DNA from: DATMXT01 sp035560415
GTDB taxonomy: Bacteria > Bacillota > Clostridia > Oscillospirales > Feifaniaceae
Direction of reading: 5' to 3'
NCBI GenBank assembly: GCA_035560415.1
Contig: DATMZG010000025.1
Coordinates: 1-14,687, forward strand
DNA length: 14,687 bases
Position 1 is the first letter of the stretch. Each line of letters opens with the position of its first letter. The notes under the pieces are model-generated. The model was not told the origin of the DNA, searched no databases, and saw only the letters and a program-made list of their open reading frames with translations. Shown here piece by piece: positions 1 to 7,162 of the stretch. The position numbers and the translations under genes are program-made.

Positions 1-265
1 AGGCGACATAGGTCCCCCCGCCCCGCACTGTGCGCAGGAGTCCCGCCAGCTCACAGAGCTTAAAGGCCCTCGTCACGGTCGAGAGGTTGATGTCGAGAAA
101 ATCGGCCAGCTCCCGCTGGGGCGGCAGCTTGGTCCCCGGCCGCAGCGCCCCCGACAGGATGTCCCGCTCCAGCGCCGCCGCCAGCCCCTTGTAGAGCGGC
201 GACGCCAGCTCGGCCTTGACCGGCCGCCAGCTCATGGGGTAGTCGTCAAACGAGTTTACCGGCAA
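1..265 (-). CDS. GntR/MocR-family transcriptional regulator, N-terminal part (cut by window edge)
   Basis: The 88 visible residues form a GntR-type winged helix-turn-helix. After a short lead (PVNSFDDYPMSWRP) come SPLYKGLAAALERDI, GTKLPPQRELADFL and LSTVTRAFKLCELAGLL, then a wing with GGGTYV. The lead plus the PPQRELA and STVTRAF wording is typical of MocR-type regulators, in which this DNA-binding domain is followed by a fold-type I aminotransferase-like domain that senses PLP or an amine. That second domain would lie outside the window. I chose the TTG at 263-265 because a GGGAGG ribosome binding site (minus strand) stands about 7 nt upstream; the internal ATG at residue 11 has none. The gene is divergent from an ECF S component, which suggests it regulates that transporter. 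Family confidence is high; the ligand is unknown. Confidence 0.85.
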   Translation of the reverse strand, partial: MPVNSFDDYPMSWRPVKAELASPLYKGLAAALERDILSGALRPGTKLPPQRELADFLDINLSTVTRAFKLCELAGLLRTVRGGGTYVA

Positions 266-304
266 CGTCTGTCCCTCCCGTCTTTATTAAGTGCTACAAT
301 ATAT

Positions 305-316
305 ACAACACGTTGT
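305..316. promoter_or_regulatory. Candidate operator in the MocR / S-component divergent region
   Basis: The 149-bp region between the two divergent starts is AT-rich against a GC-rich background. It holds an inverted repeat ACAAC-AC-GTTGT at 305-316, and ATTGTCT (330-336) facing AGACAAT (362-368). A possible promoter for the S component is TTGATG (354-359) and TAATAT (378-383), spacer 18. These are plausible regulator sites only by position; MocR regulators often bind direct repeats and no binding motif is established here. Confidence 0.3.
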
Positions 317-414
317 CCGCAGAGCGTTTATTGTCTTACATACAATTATATTCTTGATGCCAGACAATTGCAATGGTAATATGGATATAGAAAAACATTC
401 TGGAGGTCTTTACT

Positions 415-912
415 GTGGACTCTAAGGTCAGAAAGCTCGTGATGGGCGGCCTCATGGCGGCCATCACCTGTGTGTGTACGCTGGCTGTTCGGATTCCGGT
501 GCCCGGAACCCACGGCTATGTCAATTTCGGCGACGGCGCCCTCATGATGGCGGGGCTGCTCTTCGGCGGACAGGTCGGCTTTGCGGCGGGGGCCATTGGC
601 TCGGCGCTGGCCGACATTGCGGGCGGCTACGCCGTCTACGCGCCGGCCACTTTTCTCGTCAAGGGGTGCGAGGCGCTGATCGTGGCCCTCATCGCCCACA
701 AGTCATTTAAAGAAAAACCGCTTTCACTTCCCACCTTTGCCGGACTTGCGGCGGGCGGCGCGGTGCTTGTCGGCGGATATTTCATGGCCGACTGGCTCAT
801 GTTCGGCCTGCCGGCGGCCATCGCCGGCGTCGCCGCCAACTGCGGGCAGGCTGTGGCCGGCGCCGTCATCGCGCTTGCGGCGGGCACACCCCTGCGCAGG
901 ACGGTGCATTGA
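415..912 (+). CDS. ECF transporter S component (substrate-binding membrane subunit)
   Basis: A 165-residue, very hydrophobic protein with about five to six membrane segments. It has the hallmark of the ECF riboflavin-type S-component family (PF07155-like): GYVNFGDGALMMAGLLFGG at about residues 34-52, then GAIGSALADIAGGYAVYAPATFLVKG at about 59-84. S components bind a vitamin or related micronutrient and work with a shared energising module (EcfT and two ATPases) usually encoded elsewhere, and no such genes are here. The GTG start at 415 has GGAGG at 402-406. The divergent MocR-type regulator hints at vitamin B6 (a PdxU-like role), because PdxR regulators are of this type, but that is inference; thiamine precursors or other vitamins are equally open. 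No clear terminator directly follows. Confidence 0.85.
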   Translation: MDSKVRKLVMGGLMAAITCVCTLAVRIPVPGTHGYVNFGDGALMMAGLLFGGQVGFAAGAIGSALADIAGGYAVYAPATFLVKGCEALIVALIAHKSFKEKPLSLPTFAGLAAGGAVLVGGYFMADWLMFGLPAAIAGVAANCGQAVAGAVIALAAGTPLRRTVH

Positions 913-995
913 GGCCTGCACACACGCTCTGAAATGTGCGGACACGGCAGCGCGCGAAGGAATTAGATAAAAATTCCAGATATCCGCCATCGTCC

Positions 996-1024
996 TTGAA
1001 TTCGGCGCCGCAATCTGCTATGAT
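996..1024 (+). promoter_or_regulatory. Sigma-A-type promoter of the AEC permease / PLP-lyase unit
   Basis: TTGAAT at 996-1001 and TATGAT at 1019-1024 are separated by exactly 17 nt, close to consensus. Transcription would begin near 1031, giving a leader of about 85 nt before the TTG start at 1116. The region 913-995 upstream holds no gene that I can see and no convincing terminator. Confidence 0.7.
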
Positions 1025-1073
1025 GGTTGTGCCGCATACAAGAGGGACTGCATTTGACCAACCATAGACATGA

Positions 1074-1117
1074 CCCCCGGCTGTCTGCGGGAATAGACGG
1101 CCGGGGGGCTTTATTTT
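1074..1117 (+). terminator. Terminator-like leader hairpin that covers the AEC gene's ribosome binding site
   Basis: Bases 1074-1086 pair with 1095-1107 (13 pairs, one G-U wobble) around an 8-nt loop. The 3' arm is followed by CTTTATTTT, the shape of an intrinsic terminator. The only Shine-Dalgarno-like stretch for the TTG start at 1116 is the G-run 1103-1108, which lies in the 3' arm. It could act as an attenuator, as a ribosome-blocking stem, or simply as a terminator for transcripts from the upstream S-component gene. No alternative antiterminator stem was obvious to me. Confidence 0.6.
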
Positions 1118-2060
1118 GGAAAATCTCATTTTTGCGGCAACGGCGGTCGCGCCGCTGTTCGGCGTCATGGCGGTGGGCTATGTGCTCTCGCGCTCGGGCT
1201 TTTTCTCCGGGTGCATGCTTGCCGACTTCAACCGCTTTGTCTTTCGGATTGCATTGCCCTGTCTGCTCTTCGTACAGGCCTATCAGACTGACTTCTCAGC
1301 CGGAAACGGGCTGAAACTGCCGCTCTTCGGCGCCATCACCGCCGTTGCCCTTGTGGCGGTGCTGTGGGCCCTCGTGCCGCGGGTTGTGACCAATCCCCGC
1401 CGGGCCTCGGCCATCATTCAGGGCGTCTACCGTACCAACATCGCGCTCTTCGGGCTGCCGCTGGCCATCAACCTCTTCGGCGAGGGCAACACCGGGGACA
1501 TGGTGCTCATGGTCGCCTTCATGGTGCCGCTCTTCAACGTGATCGCCGTCGTCCTGCTCTCATCCTTTGCCGGCGGCGTCGTGAAACCCTCCTGGAACAG
1601 CATTCTGAAGGATATTCTGAAAAACCGCCTCATCTGGGGCGTTTTGCTCGGGCTTTGCGTCACCCTGGCCGGCATCAAACTCCCGACCATCATTTTAAAG
1701 CCGATCTCGGACCTCGGCGCCACCGCCACCCCGCTCTCCATGCTGTGTCTCGGGGGCACCTTCTCCTTTCGCTCAGCGTCCGGCAACCGGAGGGCGCTCT
1801 TTTGGAGCTGCATCCTGCGGCTGGTCGCCGTGCCGGCGGCCGCCGTCGCGCTGGGACTTGCGGTGGGCTTTCGGGGACCTGCCATCGGGGCCATTTTCAT
1901 CGTTTTCGGCGCGCCGACCGCCGCTTCCAGCTACATCATGGCCCAGAGCATGGGCTCCGACGGGGATTTGGCCGGCGAGATTGTCGTCTTCACCACCATG
2001 ATGTCGGTGTTCTCCATCTTTATCGGCATCGTGGCGCTGCGCGGATTTGGCATCATATAG
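1116..2060 (+). CDS. AEC-family (auxin efflux carrier-like) membrane permease
   Basis: A 314-residue integral membrane protein with about ten predicted helices. Its N-terminus (MENLIFAATAVAPLFGVMAVGYVLSRSGF) and the FNRFVFRIALPCLLF segment are typical of the Mem_trans/AEC family (PF03547). So are the internal GVYRTNIALFGLPLA motif and the C-terminal FGAPTAASSYIMAQSMGSD helix. Bacterial members carry malate, malonate or other small organic anions or amino acids. The TTG start fits the usual family N-terminus although its ribosome binding site is buried in a hairpin. The PLP-dependent sulfur-amino-acid enzyme starts 55 nt downstream with no terminator between; only a weak 5-bp stem (2067-2082) lies there. 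The pair is probably co-transcribed, and the substrate may be a product or substrate of that enzyme (inference). Confidence 0.85.
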   Translation: MENLIFAATAVAPLFGVMAVGYVLSRSGFFSGCMLADFNRFVFRIALPCLLFVQAYQTDFSAGNGLKLPLFGAITAVALVAVLWALVPRVVTNPRRASAIIQGVYRTNIALFGLPLAINLFGEGNTGDMVLMVAFMVPLFNVIAVVLLSSFAGGVVKPSWNSILKDILKNRLIWGVLLGLCVTLAGIKLPTIILKPISDLGATATPLSMLCLGGTFSFRSASGNRRALFWSCILRLVAVPAAAVALGLAVGFRGPAIGAIFIVFGAPTAASSYIMAQSMGSDGDLAGEIVVFTTMMSVFSIFIGIVALRGFGII

Positions 2061-2115
2061 AAAGTGAGCGGCTATGTCCGCTGACCGATAAAAATTTGAA
2101 TAAGGAGGCCAAAAA

Positions 2116-3294
2116 ATGAACCTGCACAGGAACACCGAGCTGATTTACCGCGGTCGCAAAATCAAGGGAATGGGCTTGGAGCCGGAGGCGATGCCGCTCT
2201 TCACCACCACCGCCTTCAACCGCACCGACCTTGACGACGTGCGCGCCACGAGCCTTGCCAAGGGATTCCCGTATGTCTGCACCCGCAACCCCAACCGCGA
2301 ACTGGTGGCGGACGTCATCAGCTATCTCGAAGCCGGAGAGGCCTCCCTGATTTGTCAGTCCGGAATGGGCGCCATCACGACCACCCTCTTTGCGCTGGCC
2401 CGCCCCGGCACCCACCTCATCGCAAACGCCACCCTCTACTCCGAGACCCTCGAATTTCTTGAGGAAATGCTCGGGACTTACGGCGTCGAGGTGTCTTTTG
2501 TCAACTTTGCCGACCTGAAAGACGTGGCGGCGGCCGTGAAGCCGAACACCTCGGTCATTTACACCGAAGTCGTCTCCAACCCCATGATCGACCTGGCCGA
2601 CATTGCGGGCTGCGCCAAAATCGCCCACGACACGGGGGCTGCCCTCATCGTCGACAACACGTTCACGACCCCCATCGTCGTAAAGCCGCTCTCACTTGGG
2701 GCCGACGTCGTGGTCAACAGCTGCACCAAGTTCATCAACGGCCACAGCGACGTGCTGCTGGGCTCCGTTTCGGCCAAACAGGCGCTCATCGACAAAATTT
2801 ACCACACCCAGATGCTGCTCGGCACCGTCGGCTCGGCCTTTGACTCCTGGCAGTGCCTGCGCGGAAGCGAGACCATGGCGCTTCGGGTTCCGCGGCAGGT
2901 CGAAAACGCCGGCAAGCTTGCGGCCGCCCTCGAAAAGCACCCCTGCGTGACCGCCGTCAAATACCCGGGGCTGCCCTCCCATCCGCAGCATGAGCTAGCC
3001 CTGCGCATGTTCAAGGAGGGCTTTGGCGCCATGTTCAACTTCTCCATGCCGGACGACCTCGAGGGCATCAACGCCTTTATGCGCAAGCTGCAATTCGTGC
3101 GGTACGCCCCGACGCTGGGCGGACTTCGCACCACGATGTCCAACCCCACCTACTCCTCCCACGCCAGCCTTACGGAGGAGGCGAGGGCCAAACTTGGCAT
3201 CCACCTCGGGCTCATGCGGGTCTCGGTCGGAACCGAGGACGCCGACGACCTCATCGCCGACTTCTATCAGGCCCTCGACGTCTTCAAAAAATAA
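2116..3294 (+). CDS. Cys/Met-metabolism PLP-dependent enzyme (methionine gamma-lyase / cystathionine lyase-like)
   Basis: A 392-residue, full-length member of the trans-sulfuration family (fold-type I PLP, PF01053). Visible marks are the SGMGAI segment (82-87), Y108 in the PLP-stacking region, D180 in VDNTFTTP, the Schiff-base lysine K205 in NSCTKFINGHSDV, and the C-terminal GLMRVSVGTEDADDL that carries the substrate-carboxylate arginine. Family members cleave or exchange the C-S bond of methionine, homocysteine or cystathionine, forming a 2-oxo acid, ammonia and a thiol; sequence alone does not settle which. One oddity: the usual Y-x-R-x-x-N-P phosphate-binding motif reads Y-V-C-T-R-N-P at 53-59, with cysteine where the arginine is expected. 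AGGAGG sits 7 nt before the ATG. It lies downstream of an AEC permease and is closed by a strong terminator. Confidence 0.87.
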   Translation: MNLHRNTELIYRGRKIKGMGLEPEAMPLFTTTAFNRTDLDDVRATSLAKGFPYVCTRNPNRELVADVISYLEAGEASLICQSGMGAITTTLFALARPGTHLIANATLYSETLEFLEEMLGTYGVEVSFVNFADLKDVAAAVKPNTSVIYTEVVSNPMIDLADIAGCAKIAHDTGAALIVDNTFTTPIVVKPLSLGADVVVNSCTKFINGHSDVLLGSVSAKQALIDKIYHTQMLLGTVGSAFDSWQCLRGSETMALRVPRQVENAGKLAAALEKHPCVTAVKYPGLPSHPQHELALRMFKEGFGAMFNFSMPDDLEGINAFMRKLQFVRYAPTLGGLRTTMSNPTYSSHASLTEEARAKLGIHLGLMRVSVGTEDADDLIADFYQALDVFKK

Positions 3295-3310
3295 TTTCAC
3301 CCTTTACATC

Positions 3311-3346
3311 AAAAGCGGTGTGGCCCATAAAGCCACACCGCTTTTT
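3311..3346. terminator. Bidirectional intrinsic terminator
   Basis: A perfect 10-bp stem (GCGGTGTGGC 3315-3324, GCCACACCGC 3332-3341) with a 7-nt loop has AAAA on its left and TTTTT on its right. It can end the plus-strand PLP-enzyme transcript and, read in reverse, the convergent minus-strand sugar-acid operon whose last stop codon is at 3372. Confidence 0.9.
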
Positions 3347-3371
3347 CTCATATGTATCTGTCCTCTGCGCG

Positions 3372-4547
3372 TCAGAAGGGGCGGGTGGTCTGATAGATAC
3401 AGAGCGCTCCGCCCTGGTTGTGGGCCTCCGGCATGGTCTGCTTGCCGTCAAGCACATCCAGCAGATAGGAGACGCAGTACTCGCCGAGCTCTTTGGGCGA
3501 AATCCCCTCGGAAATAATTCTGCCGCAGTTGATGTCCATATCGCCGCCGTCGCCGCCGACCGATTCGTAGGTCAGGGGATTGGAGCAGAGCTTGATGACC
3601 GGCGCCGACGGAAATCCGATGGGGTTGCCGCGGCCGGAGGAGAAGAGCGCCACTTGGGCGCCGGAGGCGAACATGCCGGTCATCGAATCGGTGTCGTAAC
3701 CGGGTCCGTCCATGATGATGAGTCCCTTGAGGCTCTCCGGAATGGGGTCGGCGTAGTCAATGACCTCCATGATGGTGCTGGTGCCGCCCTTGCGCACACA
3801 GCCCAAGGACTTCTCCTGAATGGTCGACATGCCGCCCTCCATGTTTCCGCGGGCAATGACTCGGGAGGCCGTCGGGCCCATGACCTTGCGGACCTCTTCC
3901 TCGGTGTCGTAAATGATCTTGTAAATTTTGTCCGCGACCTCTTTGGTGGCGGCGCGGGCAGCCAGCAGGTGCTCGGTGCCGACGAGCTCGGTCGTCTCGG
4001 TCAGGATGGAGGTGCCGCCGTTTGCCACGACCCAGTCGGAGACATAGCCGATGGCGGGGTTTGCGGTGACGCCGGACAGGGCGTCGGAGCCGCCGCACTC
4101 GGTCCCGAGAATCAGCTTGCTGATCGGAACATCCTGGCGTTCGCACTTTTTGGCGTCTTCAAGGAGCTTTTTGGCGGCCTCTATGGCGGCGACGGCCACC
4201 TTGTCACTTCCGCCGTCCTCCTGGATGACGCTGGCGAACACCGGCTTGCCGCCCGCGGCCACCTCGCGGCCCACCTGCTTGGCGTCGTCGGCCTCGCAGC
4301 CGAGTCCGATGATGATGGCGGCGTAGTTGTTGGGGTTTTTGCAGATGCCGACGATGGTCTTGTGAAACCGCTCGGCCTCGCCCACGGCGCCGCAGCCGTC
4401 GGTGTGGATGAGCGGAATAACGCCCGGAACCTCCCGCGCAATGCGCTCGATGACGCCGTTGGCGCAGCAGGTGGTGGCCACTGCAATGACATGATTTCGC
4501 ACGCCGACAGTGCCGTCGGGCCTGACATATCCTTTAAAGGTGATCAT
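3372..4547 (-). CDS. UxaA-family dehydratase, large (C-terminal-type) subunit, copy 1
   Basis: A 391-residue protein matching the C-terminal catalytic part of altronate/galactarate dehydratases (UxaA, GarD and the sulfolactate lyase large subunit SuyB share this domain). It starts with F-x-G-Y-x-R-x-D-G-x-x-G-V-R-N-H and carries GLGCEADD (C84), TECGGSDALSGVTANPAIG (C151) and EGGMSTIQEKSLGC. It ends with IMDGPGYDTDSMTGMFASGAQ, SSGRGNPIGFP and GGDGGDMDINCG. Altronate dehydratase converts D-altronate to 2-keto-3-deoxygluconate; such enzymes are metal-dependent. I chose the ATG at 4545-4547 because GGGGGA lies 7 nt upstream. A GTG at 4565, overlapping the previous stop, would add six residues. 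It follows the small SAF subunit closely, so the two probably form a split enzyme. The substrate is unproven; the KdgT-like permease in the operon favours a sugar acid over sulfolactate. Confidence 0.87.
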   Translation of the reverse strand: MITFKGYVRPDGTVGVRNHVIAVATTCCANGVIERIAREVPGVIPLIHTDGCGAVGEAERFHKTIVGICKNPNNYAAIIIGLGCEADDAKQVGREVAAGGKPVFASVIQEDGGSDKVAVAAIEAAKKLLEDAKKCERQDVPISKLILGTECGGSDALSGVTANPAIGYVSDWVVANGGTSILTETTELVGTEHLLAARAATKEVADKIYKIIYDTEEEVRKVMGPTASRVIARGNMEGGMSTIQEKSLGCVRKGGTSTIMEVIDYADPIPESLKGLIIMDGPGYDTDSMTGMFASGAQVALFSSGRGNPIGFPSAPVIKLCSNPLTYESVGGDGGDMDINCGRIISEGISPKELGEYCVSYLLDVLDGKQTMPEAHNQGGALCIYQTTRPF

Positions 4548-4561
4548 GTGTTTTTCCCCCG

Positions 4562-4828
4562 TCACTTCATGATTTTTTCCGAGTCGATGTTGTGCACGTG
4601 CATGAAATCGCCCTTTTTCACATCGCTCGTCGTATAGCCGATGACCTCGCCGTACTTGATGACGGTGGACCCTTCGGGCAGGTCCGCAAGCGCCATTTTG
4701 TGCGGAGTCTTGACGTCGCCCCTCGCACAGACGGTGACGCTTCCGAAATCTACGCTCTCGCCGGCAAAGACGTCCTGTATGACGACGCCGACGTTGTCCT
4801 TGGGGTCAAGCTGAATACCCTTTTTCAT
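4562..4828 (-). CDS. UxaA-family dehydratase, small subunit (SAF domain)
   Basis: An 88-residue protein equal to the N-terminal SAF domain of UxaA/GarD or the separate small subunit (SuyA type). It opens with MKKGIQLDPKDNVGVVIQDV and ends with the family signature DFMHVHNIDS, which carries the two conserved histidines. In UxaA from E. coli the SAF and catalytic parts are one chain; here they are separate genes. The ATG at 4826-4828 has GGAGG 6 nt upstream; a longer in-frame start six codons earlier would place the start before this ribosome binding site. It sits between two large-subunit paralogues, 20 nt after the first and 14 nt before the second, and may serve either or both. Confidence 0.88.
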   Translation of the reverse strand: MKKGIQLDPKDNVGVVIQDVFAGESVDFGSVTVCARGDVKTPHKMALADLPEGSTVIKYGEVIGYTTSDVKKGDFMHVHNIDSEKIMK

Positions 4829-4848
4829 AGTTGTCCTCCATAACACTT

Positions 4849-6009
4849 TTAAACGGTGAAATTCTTACACCAGATGGTCATAAATCCGTTTTGCAGATTT
4901 CTTTCGGCCGCGGTCTCCCTGCCGCATGCTGTCTCCAGCACCAGCCCGTGCAGCCGTGAGGCCAGAAGCTTAGGGTCGCCGAGGCTGCCGTCCCCCTCGC
5001 TGCCGTTGGCGTTGAAGTCGAAGTCACAGCGCTGGGCGCCGTAAATCCGGCTGTTGGACGCGATTTTGACAACCGAGGCGATGGGGACGCCGGCAGGCGT
5101 TCCGCGCCCAGTGGAAAACAGGATCATTTGAGCCCCCGAAGCCACGAGCCCCGCCATGGAGTCGGTGTCCTGACCGGGGCCGTCCATGATGACAAGCCCG
5201 TGTTCGTCAGGGACCTGGCCGTAGTCGAGCAGCTGCAAAATGGGGGTGGAGCCGCCTTTTTTGATGCAGCCCAGCGACTGCTCCTGAATGGTGGTGACGC
5301 CGCCCTCCAGCGTGCCGACCGAAAGGCCCCGGCCGTTGTAGATGTGAAAAAACCCTGATCGGCGGTGATAGGTGTCCTGAATGAGCTCGGTGAGCTGACA
5401 GCCGAGCTCCTCGCTGACGAGCTGCCGGCGCAGCACCTCCTCGGTGCCGACCATTTCGTCGATTTCGGTCAGAATCACGGTGCCGCCCGCAGCGACGATG
5501 CGGTCCGAAACCAGCCCCATCACGGGATTGGCCGTGATGCCCGACATAGCGTCGGAGCCGCCGCACTCGAGTCCCACGATGAGCCGGCTGTCGTCCATGG
5601 GCACCCGCTCCATGCGCTCGGCGGCCGCCAGAAACTCGCGGGCGGCCCTGGCCGCCTTTTCGGCCGTGGGAACCGACCCGCCGCACTGCTGCACCACAAA
5701 ATGGGCGACCGGCCGGCCGGTGGCGGCAATGAGGTTGGCCACCCGGCAGGAGTCGATCTCCTCGCAGCCAAGGCCTATGACAACGGCGGCAAACACATTG
5801 CCGTTACAGCCGAGATTGGTCAAAACTTTTGTATGGGAGGGCCCGTCCCCCAGCCGGTCGCAGCCGACGTTGTGGGTGACGGCCACGGTTCCCGGCACCA
5901 TGCGCTCCACCATCTGGGCGACGCCGTTGGCGCAGACCACGGTGGAGAGTATGATGACATGATTGCGAATTCCGGCCGAGCCGTCGTGCCTGTCATATCC
6001 TAAAAACAT
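4849..6009 (-). CDS. UxaA-family dehydratase, large subunit paralogue, copy 2
   Basis: A 386-residue paralogue of the large subunit at 3372-4547, with the same order of motifs: GIRNHV, GC at 49-50, GLGCEEID (C82), LECGGSDAMSGITANPVMG (C149), EGGVTTIQEQSLGC and IMDGPGQDTDSMAGLVASGAQ. STGRGTPAGVP follows near the end. It departs from copy 1 at the C-terminus, where GGDGGDMDINCG is replaced by CDFDFNANGSEGDGS, and in the middle (HRRSGFFHIYNGRGLSVG). The main catalytic-region cysteines and acidic residues are kept, so it looks functional rather than decayed. The differences suggest another substrate or a heteromeric complex. AGGAGG stands 7 nt before the ATG. It lies 46 nt after the kdgT-like gene and 20 nt before the small subunit, in one operon. 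Confidence 0.85.
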   Translation of the reverse strand: MFLGYDRHDGSAGIRNHVIILSTVVCANGVAQMVERMVPGTVAVTHNVGCDRLGDGPSHTKVLTNLGCNGNVFAAVVIGLGCEEIDSCRVANLIAATGRPVAHFVVQQCGGSVPTAEKAARAAREFLAAAERMERVPMDDSRLIVGLECGGSDAMSGITANPVMGLVSDRIVAAGGTVILTEIDEMVGTEEVLRRQLVSEELGCQLTELIQDTYHRRSGFFHIYNGRGLSVGTLEGGVTTIQEQSLGCIKKGGSTPILQLLDYGQVPDEHGLVIMDGPGQDTDSMAGLVASGAQMILFSTGRGTPAGVPIASVVKIASNSRIYGAQRCDFDFNANGSEGDGSLGDPKLLASRLHGLVLETACGRETAAERNLQNGFMTIWCKNFTV

Positions 6010-6055
6010 GGGAGTACCTCCTGATATGTGGTGTCAGGCTTCGGCCGGGCTTCAC

Positions 6056-7063
6056 TCATTCGCTGAGCGGTGTGGCGGTCTGAGCCTGTGCGGCCGCCTC
6101 AGCCTGCGCTTTTTCTCTGTCGAATTTGGGGCAGCCCCATTTCTTTGCCGCCCAACTTGTGAGCATGGGCGTCAGAACGGCCGAGATACACACGGCCGCG
6201 CTGATGGAGGCCGTGGCCGCCGGCGCAAGGGGCGCCCAGGTGGGGTCGATCTCGGCGATGATGGCCGGGGTCGCAGCCGCGTTGCCGGCCGCCGACGAGG
6301 CCGCCGCGCCGCTGTAACCGCGCCGCTTATTGAGAAAACGGTCGGCATAGATGAGCGGGATGCCGCTGCCGAGCACGACGAGAACCGAGAGGATGATGCC
6401 GCCGAGCCCCGCCATCCATGCGTTTTTAAGGTCGATGCCCTGCCCGAGCGTAAAGCCGAAGAAGGGGGTCAGCTTGCCGTTCATGGGGGCAAGGTATTCG
6501 GCGATATCCGGGTCGAGCATGCCGATGACGCAGCCCAGGACCATGGGCATGATGGCGATGACGAGGTCCTTAATCGGAATGTTGCCCATTCCGGAGGCGC
6601 CGAGCGCCAACAGCGTGAGGAAGGGGCCGTCGTTGATGCCGAGCAGCGCCTGCGACAGCACATCCTCGCCGTCGCCGTACTCCATGTTGAGCGCGATAAA
6701 AAGTCCGCCGTTGGAGTTGGTGATTGCCGAGAAGCAGGCCAGGACCGAGACGCCCATGAAGCCTGCCGGACCGAATACCTTGCCGATGACAACGCCGATC
6801 ACAAAGCCGGCCAGAAACTTGGTCACGAGCAGCACGCCGCCGCGTTTGAGCGCGACCGGTGCCTGCTTGGGGCTGATCTGCGTACCCATGACGAACAGCG
6901 CAAGCGCAATCAGGGTGCCGGTGCCGGACGGCGACCACAGTGCCGTGACCATGCCGCCCACACGGGTCAGCCCCGGCCAAAAAGTGTTGAGTATGGCGCC
7001 CGCCAAGAGCGGGACGACCATGAGTCCACCGGGAATCTTATTGACGCCCTTGAGAATTTTCAT
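6056..7063 (-). CDS. kdgT: 2-keto-3-deoxygluconate permease family transporter
   Basis: A 335-residue membrane protein that follows the KdgT family (PF03812) along its whole length. It begins MKILKGVNKIPGGLMVVPLLAGA. Conserved patches include NSNGGLFIALNMEYG, NDGPFLTLLALGASG, CVIGMLDPDIAEYL, LTPFFGFTLGQGIDL, GIPLIYADR and SAAGNAAATPAIIAEIDPTWAPLAPAATA. KdgT imports 2-keto-3-deoxygluconate by proton symport; other members may take related sugar acids. The tail after about residue 315 is Ala/Gln-rich and probably disordered. The ATG at 7061-7063 has GGAGG upstream and gives the family length; the 45 extra codons open upstream are not used because they cross the promoter. It is the first gene of the sugar-acid operon, in front of three UxaA-family genes. 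Confidence 0.88.
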   Translation of the reverse strand: MKILKGVNKIPGGLMVVPLLAGAILNTFWPGLTRVGGMVTALWSPSGTGTLIALALFVMGTQISPKQAPVALKRGGVLLVTKFLAGFVIGVVIGKVFGPAGFMGVSVLACFSAITNSNGGLFIALNMEYGDGEDVLSQALLGINDGPFLTLLALGASGMGNIPIKDLVIAIMPMVLGCVIGMLDPDIAEYLAPMNGKLTPFFGFTLGQGIDLKNAWMAGLGGIILSVLVVLGSGIPLIYADRFLNKRRGYSGAAASSAAGNAAATPAIIAEIDPTWAPLAPAATASISAAVCISAVLTPMLTSWAAKKWGCPKFDREKAQAEAAAQAQTATPLSE

Positions 7064-7133
7064 TAGCCCGTACCTCCAAATATTGTAGCATATCCCGGGT
7101 TCCTGCGGCAACGCGTTAGCCTCATCGCTTCTC

Positions 7134-7162
7134 AGTATAGGGCTCTGCGGAGCGGGATTCAA
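7134..7162 (-). promoter_or_regulatory. Promoter of the kdgT-UxaA operon
   Basis: On the minus strand TTGAAT (7162-7157) and TATACT (7139-7134) are spaced by exactly 17 nt, close to the sigma-A consensus, 71 nt before the kdgT start. Upstream lie two AT-rich inverted repeats that could be regulator or activator sites: AAATT/AATTT at 7171-7186 and ATGAAT/ATTCAT at 7197-7218. No regulator gene is adjacent. The intergenic stretch 7064-7402 otherwise holds no gene I can support. Confidence 0.75.

Noticed and set aside
2067..2082. Terminator between the AEC permease and the PLP lyase
   Set aside because: Only a 5-bp stem with no T-run; it would not stop transcription, so the two genes are treated as one unit.
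3318..4637. A 439-codon open frame on the plus strand opposite the UxaA-type genes, and similar long frames opposite thrS (11896-13920) and elsewhere
   Set aside because: They are mirror images of strongly biased GC-rich genes on the other strand, are rich in Gly/Ala/Arg/Asp/His, match no family I know and lack ribosome binding sites.
3372..4828. SuyAB sulfolactate lyase for the small and large UxaA-type subunits
   Set aside because: The split arrangement fits, but the KdgT-like permease in the same operon and the absence of sulfonate genes there favour a sugar acid; the call is kept at family level.
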